In this document: piece by piece, positions 1 to 5,577 of the stretch
How the letters are laid out: each line of letters opens with the position of its first letter
Numbering within the stretch: the first letter of the stretch is position 1
Assembly: GCA_946631535.1 (NCBI GenBank)
Contig: CAMPAF010000145.1
Span: forward strand, 1-7,406
Direction of reading: 5' to 3'
DNA from: an uncultured Verrucomicrobiota bacterium
GTDB lineage: Bacteria > Verrucomicrobiota > Kiritimatiellia > RFP12 > UBA1067
Length of the DNA: 7,406 nucleotides
Program-made: the position numbers and the translations under genes
The notes under the pieces: generated by a model
What the model saw: the letters and a program-made list of their open reading frames with translations, nothing else
Database searches by the model: none
What the model was told of the DNA's origin: nothing

Positions 1-200
1 GCAAGGCCAACATCGCCGGCCGCAACGCCTATCTGAAGAAATACTGGGCCAAGCGCAAGGTCAACGACGCGAAGCGCTTCGCCCAGGCCTGGCGAGAACA
101 GTATCCCGGAAGGCCCGTCCCTGAAATGGTGGAGTCCTACGAGATCAGCGAATATGGACGTCCGCCGATCGAGGAGGACTTCGAACTGCTCATGGGCTAG
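1..200 (+). CDS. C-terminal end of an unrecognised protein (5' truncated by window)
   Basis: An open frame enters from the left edge (first full codon at base 3) and ends at TAG 198-200, giving 65 C-terminal residues. The segment is rich in Lys, Arg, Tyr and Trp (for example LKKYWAKRKVNDAKRF), then becomes acidic, ending IEEDFELLMG. I see no catalytic motif, membrane segment or repeat, and I do not recognise the family. The coding call rests on the open frame, the GC-rich third positions, and the fact that the next gene starts only 14 nt after this stop with its own ribosome-binding site. That spacing suggests the two are co-transcribed. Function cannot be assigned from this fragment. Confidence 0.7.
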   Translation, partial: KANIAGRNAYLKKYWAKRKVNDAKRFAQAWREQYPGRPVPEMVESYEISEYGRPPIEEDFELLMG

Positions 201-214
201 CCCGGAGAAACAAG

Positions 215-604
215 GTGAATAACTTTCACGTCATTCTCGCCGCGACGGCGGCTGTGTTCGCGGCGTTTGGCGAGATCACCATCCGCTCGGACTATCCGGG
301 CGGGAACGTGAAGGTCTGCGGGATCGACGAGGCGAACGGCGTCGTGCGCATTGCGCCCGACCTGCGCGACACCCAGGGCCGGTGGTTCCACTGGGACTTC
401 ACCCTGCGCGGCGCCGCCGGGCGGAAGATCCATTTCGAGTTGCCGGACGACAAGTGGCAGTACATCTCCTCGCTCGGGCCGGCCATCAGCAAGGACGAAT
501 ATTCGCTCTGCGGCGGCGTCTATTCGTTTCCGGCGGCGCGTGAGCTTGGCCGCAACATGCTGAAGGCGCTCGTGCGCACGGCGCAAGCCTCCGAAAAACC
601 ATAA
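215..604 (+). CDS. Short exported protein, M14 carboxypeptidase-like N-terminal domain, probable internal-deletion remnant
   Basis: The start is GTG 215, chosen because GGAG at 203-206 lies 8 nt upstream; no earlier start fits the frame. The product has 129 residues. Residues 4-19 form a hydrophobic signal-peptide-like segment, although the N-terminus lacks Lys/Arg. Residues 26-94 (DYPGGN, APDLRDTQGRWFHWDF, LRGAAGR, SSLGPAISKD) resemble, from memory, the beta-rich N-terminal domain that precedes the zinc-peptidase domain in cytosolic-carboxypeptidase-like M14 proteins. Full-length relatives run to several hundred residues with an HxxE zinc site, and none is present here. Residues 96-121 (YSLCGGVYS, ARELGRNMLKALVR) look like the C-terminal tail of such an enzyme. 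I infer an in-frame deletion of the catalytic domain. An intact short binding protein is the alternative. It is probably co-transcribed with the upstream gene. Confidence 0.6.
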   Translation: MNNFHVILAATAAVFAAFGEITIRSDYPGGNVKVCGIDEANGVVRIAPDLRDTQGRWFHWDFTLRGAAGRKIHFELPDDKWQYISSLGPAISKDEYSLCGGVYSFPAARELGRNMLKALVRTAQASEKP

Positions 605-611
605 GTCCTTA

Positions 612-650
612 TCCATGGCAAAAGTTTTGCGACAAAACTTTTGCCATGGA
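612..650. repeat. Perfect 18-bp inverted repeat with 3-nt loop
   Basis: Bases 612-629 are the exact reverse complement of 633-650, with only CGA (630-632) between them. Each arm also contains smaller palindromes (CCATGG and an AAAAGTTTT core). It starts 8 nt after the stop of the preceding gene, so it could end that transcript, but no T-tract follows. It could instead be a dispersed palindromic repeat or an operator, because the right arm contains the putative -35 box of the next gene. Confidence 0.85.
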
Positions 651-670
651 CGTCGCGTTCGTGATACAAT
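642..670 (+). promoter_or_regulatory. Housekeeping-type promoter with extended -10, predicted leaderless start
   Basis: TTGCCA at 642-647 matches the -35 consensus at 5 of 6 positions. The -10 TACAAT at 665-670 also matches at 5 of 6, with a 17-bp spacer. TG at 662-663 gives an extended -10. The ATG of the next gene at 677 is 6 nt past the -10, where transcription would normally begin, and there is no Shine-Dalgarno sequence between. This predicts a leaderless mRNA. The -35 lies in the right arm of the perfect hairpin. Confidence 0.65.
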
Positions 671-676
671 GAACGC

Positions 677-2611
677 ATGAAACTTGACAATCTATTCATT
701 ACGGTCGGCGCGCTTGCGTGCGCGCTCGGCATGTCTGGGGCGGCGCTCGGCGCGGACGAGCCTATTGTGACGAACGGCGGGTACGAGGCAAACGCCGACG
801 GCAAGGTCGCCGGATGGTCGGCGCAGGGGAAGTACGTTTTCCGTCCGGGCGAGGGCATCAACGGCACGGGCGCGTTCTACTACGAGAACGACAATCCCAA
901 GTACTACGGCGTGCCGGGGCAGAAGATCAAGCTGGAGCCGGGGCGTCGCTACAAGTTCTCGGTCTGGGTGCGGACCGAGGGCCTCAAGGGCGACGAGAGC
1001 GGCGCAAGCATCTGCATCGAATGGTGCGGGGCCGACGGGAAGTGGCTCGGCGGCGCCTACGCGGGCGGCGTGAAGGGCACGAAGTTCTGGACGAAGGTGG
1101 AAAGCATGACGCAGACCATCCCCGCGGCGGCGCGCAGCTTCCACGTGAGCGCGTACGTCCGCAAGGGCATGACGGGCAAGGCGTGGTTCGACGACGTGTC
1201 GGTCACGCCTGTCGAGCCGAAAGTCGTGAGCGGCATCGCCGCCACGGCCTACCGCAACTGCGCGGCGTCGGGCGACGTGACGTTCCGCGCGCTGCTGGAG
1301 GACGAGAAGGCGGTTTTGCCCGAGCGCCTTTGGTTCCGCTATGTCGACGCCGACGGGCGGCTCCGGTTTGCGGCGGCGGACGCGCGGTTCTCGTGCACGG
1401 TGCCGGTGTCCTCGCTCAAGATGGGGCGCCAGAAGGTGGGCTTCTCGGCGTATGGCGCCGACGGCGGGCAGCTCGGTTCGGCGGATATGGATTTCACGCG
1501 CGTGGAGAAGCTGCCACAGCGCACGGTTGTGTTCGACGCGCAGGGGCGCACGATCGTGGACGGCAAGCCGTTCTTTCCGCTCGGCATGTACTGGGGCGGC
1601 ATCTCCACCAACAAGCTGGAAATCTACGCGAAGGGGCCGTTCAACTGCCTCATGCCGTACGCTTCCCCGAGCTCCAAGGACCTGATGGACCTCTGCCACG
1701 AGCGCGGCATCAAGGTGATCTACAGCGTGAAGGACATCTTCTCCGGCACGCATTGGGCGCCGAAGGGCATCAACACGGAGGCGGACGAGGTGGCGTACAT
1801 CAAGGGGCGCGTGGCGAAGTTCAAGGACCATCCCGCGCTGCTGGCGTGGTACCTGAACGACGAGATGCCGCTCACTATGCTGCCGCGCCTCACCGCGCGC
1901 CGCGACCTGATGGAGCAGCTCGATCCAAACCATCCTGGCTGGGTGGTGCTGTACCAGTACGACCAGATCCAGGACTACCTGCCGTCCTTCGACGTCATCG
2001 GCACGGATCCGTACCCCATCCCGAGCCGTCCGGCGGGGATGGCGACGAAGTGGACGCGCTCGACCGCGCGCGGCACGGCCGGATGCAAGCCGCTCTGGCA
2101 GGTGCCGCAGGCGTTCGACTGGGGCGCCTACAAGAAGACGCCAGAGGAGAAGGCGAAGTGCCGCGCGCCAACCGAGGAGGAGCTGCGCTCGATGTGCTGG
2201 CAGTGCATCGCCGCTGGCGCGAACGGGCTCGTGATGTACTCTTGGTTCGATCTCTGGAAGGAGCCGAACGGCGTGCCGTTCGCCACGCGCTGGGCGGAGG
2301 TCTGCCGTGTGGGCGAGGAGATCAAGAAGTTCTTTCCCGTGCTGCTGGCGGACGAGCTTTACGGGTTCGCCCGTCCTATTGCGGATGATGCGTCGGACGG
2401 TCCGCTCTGCGTGCGCGCGTGGCGGCACGGGGGCGAGACGTGGCTGCTGGCCGTCAACTCGTCCGACAAGCCGCTGGACGCCAAGCTAGACCTTGCCGGG
2501 AAGTTCTCGTCGGCCGCAGCGGCGTTCGGTCCTGCGCCGCAGCTAATGGACGGGACAAGACTGTCGCTCGCGCTCAAGCCGCTCGAGCCGGCCCTGGTCC
2601 GCATGCGCTAG
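677..2611 (+). CDS. Secreted glycoside-hydrolase-like protein with N-terminal carbohydrate-binding module
   Basis: The product has 644 residues. A signal peptide occupies residues 1-26 (hydrophobic core, likely cut after ALGA), so the protein is exported. Residues 28-178 look like a CBM4/9-type beta-sandwich (GRRYKFSVWVRT, TKVESMTQTIPA, AWFDDVSVTPVE). Residues 185-280 are a linker or second beta domain. Residues 284-555 look like a TIM barrel of the clan GH-A type: DGKPFFPLGMYWGG at the first strand, HPALLAWYLNDEMP with E396 as candidate acid/base, IGTDPYP at 441-447, PLWQVPQAFDWG at 472-483 and GANGLVMYSWFD near the end. A C-terminal beta domain follows (about 556-644). The usual strand-7 nucleophile Glu is not evident; Q475 and Q478 occur in that area. 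The substrate is unknown, but a polysaccharide or glycoprotein glycan is likely. The ATG is placed 6 nt after the -10 with no ribosome-binding site. Confidence 0.75.
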   Translation: MKLDNLFITVGALACALGMSGAALGADEPIVTNGGYEANADGKVAGWSAQGKYVFRPGEGINGTGAFYYENDNPKYYGVPGQKIKLEPGRRYKFSVWVRTEGLKGDESGASICIEWCGADGKWLGGAYAGGVKGTKFWTKVESMTQTIPAAARSFHVSAYVRKGMTGKAWFDDVSVTPVEPKVVSGIAATAYRNCAASGDVTFRALLEDEKAVLPERLWFRYVDADGRLRFAAADARFSCTVPVSSLKMGRQKVGFSAYGADGGQLGSADMDFTRVEKLPQRTVVFDAQGRTIVDGKPFFPLGMYWGGISTNKLEIYAKGPFNCLMPYASPSSKDLMDLCHERGIKVIYSVKDIFSGTHWAPKGINTEADEVAYIKGRVAKFKDHPALLAWYLNDEMPLTMLPRLTARRDLMEQLDPNHPGWVVLYQYDQIQDYLPSFDVIGTDPYPIPSRPAGMATKWTRSTARGTAGCKPLWQVPQAFDWGAYKKTPEEKAKCRAPTEEELRSMCWQCIAAGANGLVMYSWFDLWKEPNGVPFATRWAEVCRVGEEIKKFFPVLLADELYGFARPIADDASDGPLCVRAWRHGGETWLLAVNSSDKPLDAKLDLAGKFSSAAAAFGPAPQLMDGTRLSLALKPLEPALVRMR

Positions 2612-2629
2612 CGAGCGCGGAAGCGCCGC

Positions 2630-2666
2630 TCAATAAATGAGCGCCACGCGTCAATAAATGAGCGCC
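2630..2666. repeat. Two 16-bp direct repeats, 21 bp apart
   Basis: TCAATAAATGAGCGCC occurs at 2630-2645 and again at 2651-2666, a period of 21 bp or two helical turns. Each copy contains the dyad TCA-N5-TGA; the first extends it to CGCTCA-N5-TGAGCG (2627-2643). The centres lie about 120 and 140 bp upstream of the start site predicted from the sigma-54 promoter. That is typical spacing for paired activator sites, so they may be enhancer-binding-protein sites. The second copy overlaps the foot of the terminator-like stem. Confidence 0.7.
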
Positions 2667-2711
2667 CCGTCGTCTGCCGTCGGAAATCGCAGATGGCGGG
2701 GCGCGGGTTTT
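2662..2711 (+). terminator. Probable intrinsic terminator downstream of the hydrolase gene
   Basis: Bases 2662-2677 pair with 2689-2704 over 16 positions in RNA, including two G-U wobbles, around an 11-nt loop (2678-2688). GGG and then TTTT (2708-2711) follow. The stem is very GC-rich, but the T-tract is short and offset by 3 nt, so termination may be only moderate. It lies about 50 nt after the hydrolase stop codon and would insulate the sigma-54 promoter downstream. Confidence 0.55.
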
Positions 2712-2750
2712 GATTGGCTTGCGACGCGCCCGTGCGTCAGCCGCGCGGTC

Positions 2751-2767
2751 TTGGCACGCATTCTGCT
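2751..2767 (+). promoter_or_regulatory. Sigma-54 (RpoN) -24/-12 promoter
   Basis: The element reads TTGGCACGCATTCTGCT. Against the known consensus YTGGCACGrNNNTTGCW it keeps the full TGGCACG block and the invariant GG (2753-2754) and GC (2765-2766) at the required 12-nt offset. It differs at the r position and at the first T of TTGC. No sigma-70 -10 box sits at suitable spacing from TTGGCA. The predicted start is near 2777-2778. A sigma-54 promoter needs an ATP-driven activator, and the paired direct repeats upstream are candidate sites for it. Confidence 0.6.
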
Positions 2768-2779
2768 TTATGCCCCCTA

Positions 2780-2794
2780 GCCCCGCATCGGGGC
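2780..2794 (+). promoter_or_regulatory. Small leader hairpin before the DUF932-like gene
   Basis: GCCCCG (2780-2785) pairs with CGGGGC (2789-2794) around a CAT loop. It would sit at the very 5' end of the mRNA made from the sigma-54 promoter, 7 nt before the Shine-Dalgarno AAGGAGA (2802-2808). It may protect the transcript end; no regulatory role is shown. Confidence 0.4.
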
Positions 2795-2815
2795 GGGAAC
2801 TAAGGAGAACAGTTA

Positions 2816-3907
2816 ATGGCACAAGCAGGGAAACCCCAGAAGATAGACCTCGACACGCGTATCGGCGAACGTTTCGAGCCGATTCCCATCACGCCGCGCG
2901 AGATGGTGAAGTCGCTTGACAGTGACTCGTCGAAGATGAACGGTCTGGTACTGGACGGGACGACGTACAGGCTGAGCGACCGCTTCTACAAGACTCTTGC
3001 TGCCGAGCTGGGCATTCCCTACGGGGTGTTCGGCTTCTTCACGCCGCACGAGGTGATGACGAGGGCGGCGGAGAAGCAGCCGGACCTGCCGCTCAGGGTG
3101 ACGGTGGACACGGCGCAGGGGCAGGCTCTCGGCCTGACGCAGAACAAGGGGCTGCCGATGCCGGTGAGGTTCATCGAGAACGTGCTGCACGAGGACCGTC
3201 GCCTGCAGGAGGTCGAATACGGGAACGGCGTCCTGAGCGCCCTGCTGGACCTTGACGACCCGTGGGAGGTGCCGAACGACAGCACCTACCACGTGCGTGT
3301 GCGCTGCCGCGTGCCTGTGGACGGCGTGGGCATGCCGGACATGAGCCTCGCCACCTGGCGGCAGGTGTGCTCGAACGGGGCGGTGGCGGAGACCTCGCTC
3401 TTCCGCACGAAGATGGAGATCAAGGACAACAGCGGCGAGCATTTCCGCCGCCTCCTGACGTCCTTCAGCAATCCCTCCGGCGTAGAGATGCTGCAGAGCA
3501 AGATGTGCACGGCGGCGGGAACGAAGGCGTCGGTGGGGGAGGTCGTACTGCTTGAGGGGCTCATCCGCCGCTCCGTGGCGAACACGCGCAACCAGATGCT
3601 CCTGCGCGAGCGGCTGTACGAGCTGGCGGAGAACCCGTGCGTGCGCTACGGCGTGACGGACCTCTCGAACATCGGCATGAAGAAGCGCGCTCTCCTGCCG
3701 GTCGGATGCAGCGTGGCGGACCTCCTCAACTTCGCCTCCGAGCTGGCCACGCACCATTCCGAGCTGCTCAAGCCGGAGTCTACCCTCCAGACCTTCGCGG
3801 GCACGGTGCTCTCCAAGGGGTTCGACCTGGAGGAGCTCTATCCGAACGCGCGCCGCACGAGCGACTTCTACCTGCGTGGCGTGGACTTTTCGAGGGAGGC
3901 CGCGTAG
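2816..3907 (+). CDS. DUF932-like phage/plasmid-type protein
   Basis: The product is a cytoplasmic protein of 363 residues. The ATG at 2816 is supported by a strong AAGGAGA seven bases upstream. There is no signal peptide or membrane segment. Features suggesting the DUF932 family (also called phage/plasmid-like protein TIGR03299) are LSDRFYKTLAAELGIPYG at 53-70, the WRQVCSNGAV stretch at 181-190 with its conserved Cys and Asn, and TKASVGEVVLLEGLI at 236-250. The C-terminus (TLQTFAGTVLSKGFDLEELYP, 323-343) resembles nothing I recognise. The biochemical role of the family is unknown; members are common on plasmids, phages and genomic islands. The stop codon is 1 nt before the helicase start, so the two proteins are surely co-translated and probably act together. 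Expression is predicted to be sigma-54-dependent. The family call is from memory and is moderate. Confidence 0.65.
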   Translation: MAQAGKPQKIDLDTRIGERFEPIPITPREMVKSLDSDSSKMNGLVLDGTTYRLSDRFYKTLAAELGIPYGVFGFFTPHEVMTRAAEKQPDLPLRVTVDTAQGQALGLTQNKGLPMPVRFIENVLHEDRRLQEVEYGNGVLSALLDLDDPWEVPNDSTYHVRVRCRVPVDGVGMPDMSLATWRQVCSNGAVAETSLFRTKMEIKDNSGEHFRRLLTSFSNPSGVEMLQSKMCTAAGTKASVGEVVLLEGLIRRSVANTRNQMLLRERLYELAENPCVRYGVTDLSNIGMKKRALLPVGCSVADLLNFASELATHHSELLKPESTLQTFAGTVLSKGFDLEELYPNARRTSDFYLRGVDFSREAA

Positions 3908-3908
3908 G

Positions 3909-5570
3909 ATGGCGTACGAGAGGCGCAACTACCAGGTGGAGGCCATAGCAGAGTGCCTCGAGGCATTTGCGGCACGCAAGCGCGAGTCCGTGCTGCTGGA
4001 GTCGCCTGTCGGGTCGGGGAAGACGTACATGGCGCTGGAGGTGATCCACCGCTTCCAGGAGTCGCTCGGCCGCCGTCTCAAGGTCGGATGGGTGGCGCCG
4101 CGCCGCCTGCTCCTGCAGCAGACGATGGAGGCGAACCGCGACCTCTACCGGGACGACATACGGCCGATATCCCTCTTCGAGCGGATGCCGCCGGAGGTCG
4201 ACCTGGTGGTGCTGGACGAGGCGCACCACGAGGCGACGCAGAGCTGCGTTATCCTATACGAGAAGATGCGCGCGAAGTGGACGCTAGGACTCTCCGCGAC
4301 GCCGCTCAGGACGGACCGGATGAAGCTCTCGTTCCAGGAGACCGTGCGCACGTGCTCCATCGCCCGCCTGATCAGGGAAGGGTACCTCAGCCCGTTCCGC
4401 TCGTACCTCGTGCCGAACTACACGGTGGACGAGGTGGCGGACTTCTACCTCGCGGACGTGGAGCGCTGGGGAAAGAGCCTGGTGTACTTCTCCACCATCG
4501 CCGAGTGCGTGGCGTTCAAGGCGCGGCTCGCGAAGGGCGGAGTCGGCTGCGAGGTGGTGACCGGGGATAGCGACAAGGACGTGCAGATGGCGGCGTTCGC
4601 GAACGGCGCGGTGCAGGTGATCGCGAACGTGGCGATGCTGACGGAGGGCTTCGACCAGCCTGACGTCATGAGCATCTTCGCGCGCGACGCCTCGCGCCTG
4701 CCGACTATCCAGATGTGCGGGCGCGGTCTCCGCCGGGCACCGGGAAAGGCGGCGTGCAACATCGTCCAGAGCGCTAACTCGAGCTACCTCTTCGAGAGGG
4801 TGGCGCCGCCGCTCAACGCCTACCGCTGGCAGCAGGGCCACTGGCTCGCGCTCTCGGACGGTACCGAGGAGATCGAGCGGACGCTCCAGGAGACGCTGCG
4901 CAGGATGGGCGACCGCCAGAAGCAGGAGGAGAGCATGCGTCCGCGCACCGTGCATCGGGCCGTGCGCGCCACGGGCGAGCGGTTCAGGCGCAAGCTGGAC
5001 CGCCTGACGCGGGCCGAGCAGGCGGAAAGGGACTACTACGAGCAGTACGGTAGCCTTTACGACGCGATCCGCCGCTTCTGCTGCGAAGCCTATTCGGCGT
5101 GCTGGGGCGAGGACATGCCGCCGGTGGCGATCCACCTGAGCAAGTCGCTGTCCATCGACCGTGCCAAGACGGGATTCCTGCCGAACTTCGTGCGCGACGG
5201 GGACGGCCTGGTGCCGGCGGTGGTGGTCAACCTCCGCAACTGCGTGCCTCCAGTCGGCGGACGGCCGGTCTCGCCGCAGCGTCTCGGGATAGAGATACTC
5301 CGGTCGCTCGTGCGCATGCAGATGGAACGCTGCCCGGACATGGGGCGGATGGAGGTGGACGGCGTGCTCCTTGGCCTAGGCTTCAACATGGAAGAGAACC
5401 GCTACATGCGCGATTCTCCGTTCGCGTCGGTCCTCCAGTCGGCGAGCGCGTACCTGCCGCCGGTGGCGTCCATGCTGCGGAACGCGCTGGGCAACCCGTT
5501 CTCCGCCACGGAGAAGGGCGACGGGCGCTACTATCTTGACCATCACGCAACCGCGTCCGTTATGGTATAA
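3909..5570 (+). CDS. Superfamily 2 DEAD/DEAH-type helicase with unassigned C-terminal region
   Basis: I start at ATG 3909, one base after the previous stop, because GAGGGAGG (3892-3899) sits 9 nt upstream; an in-frame GTG at 3876 would overlap the previous gene. The product has 553 residues. Helicase motifs are complete: RNYQ at 6-9, Walker A SPVGSGKT at 32-39 (K38), motif Ia VAPRRLLLQQ, Walker B DEAH at 103-106, SATPLR at 129-134, motif IV LVYFST at 191-196, motif V TEGFDQPDV at 245-253, and motif VI QMCGRGLRRAPGK at 268-280 with arginine-finger candidates. The core resembles the ResIII/COG1061 (RAD25-like) branch, which uses ATP to move on or open duplex nucleic acid. Residues 320-553 hold a charged helical stretch (320-385), then a Cys-containing region (CCEAYSACWG, 391-400) with no family I can name. 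No nuclease motif is evident. The gene's end carries the parE promoter. Confidence 0.85.
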   Translation: MAYERRNYQVEAIAECLEAFAARKRESVLLESPVGSGKTYMALEVIHRFQESLGRRLKVGWVAPRRLLLQQTMEANRDLYRDDIRPISLFERMPPEVDLVVLDEAHHEATQSCVILYEKMRAKWTLGLSATPLRTDRMKLSFQETVRTCSIARLIREGYLSPFRSYLVPNYTVDEVADFYLADVERWGKSLVYFSTIAECVAFKARLAKGGVGCEVVTGDSDKDVQMAAFANGAVQVIANVAMLTEGFDQPDVMSIFARDASRLPTIQMCGRGLRRAPGKAACNIVQSANSSYLFERVAPPLNAYRWQQGHWLALSDGTEEIERTLQETLRRMGDRQKQEESMRPRTVHRAVRATGERFRRKLDRLTRAEQAERDYYEQYGSLYDAIRRFCCEAYSACWGEDMPPVAIHLSKSLSIDRAKTGFLPNFVRDGDGLVPAVVVNLRNCVPPVGGRPVSPQRLGIEILRSLVRMQMERCPDMGRMEVDGVLLGLGFNMEENRYMRDSPFASVLQSASAYLPPVASMLRNALGNPFSATEKGDGRYYLDHHATASVMV

Positions 5571-5571
5571 T
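5563..5571 (+). promoter_or_regulatory. Extended -10 promoter for parE, overlapping the helicase stop codon
   Basis: TGGTATAAT is a perfect extended -10 (TG-N-TATAAT); TATAAT occupies 5566-5571. No good -35 lies at 16-18 bp; TTGACC at 5536-5541 is 24 bp away. The helicase stop TAA (5568-5570) is part of the hexamer. The parE ATG at 5578 is 6 nt downstream, at the expected transcription start, with no Shine-Dalgarno sequence, so a leaderless mRNA is predicted. Confidence 0.65.
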
Positions 5572-5577
5572 ACGCCC

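Noticed and set aside
684..689. Perfect TTGACA hexamer inside the hydrolase start
   Set aside because: No -10 box lies 16-18 bp downstream (the region is GC-rich), so it is probably chance.
692..2428. Long antisense open frame (578 codons) opposite the hydrolase
   Set aside because: It mirrors the GC-rich codon pattern of the real gene, has Arg/His-rich low-complexity sequence, and no recognisable domain.
2723..2738. GACGC/GCGTC dyad just upstream of the sigma-54 promoter
   Set aside because: Five-base arms in very GC-rich sequence are expected by chance; not enough to call a binding site.
3876..3908. Upstream GTG start for the helicase
   Set aside because: It overlaps the previous coding region by 32 nt and lacks a Shine-Dalgarno sequence, while ATG 3909 has one at good spacing.
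2813..3928. Antisense open frame opposite the DUF932-like gene
   Set aside because: It has no ribosome-binding site or domain, and the + strand gene has a strong start signal and family-like motifs.
5536..5541. TTGACC as a -35 for parE
   Set aside because: The spacer to TATAAT would be 24 bp, too long; the extended -10 explains the promoter without it.
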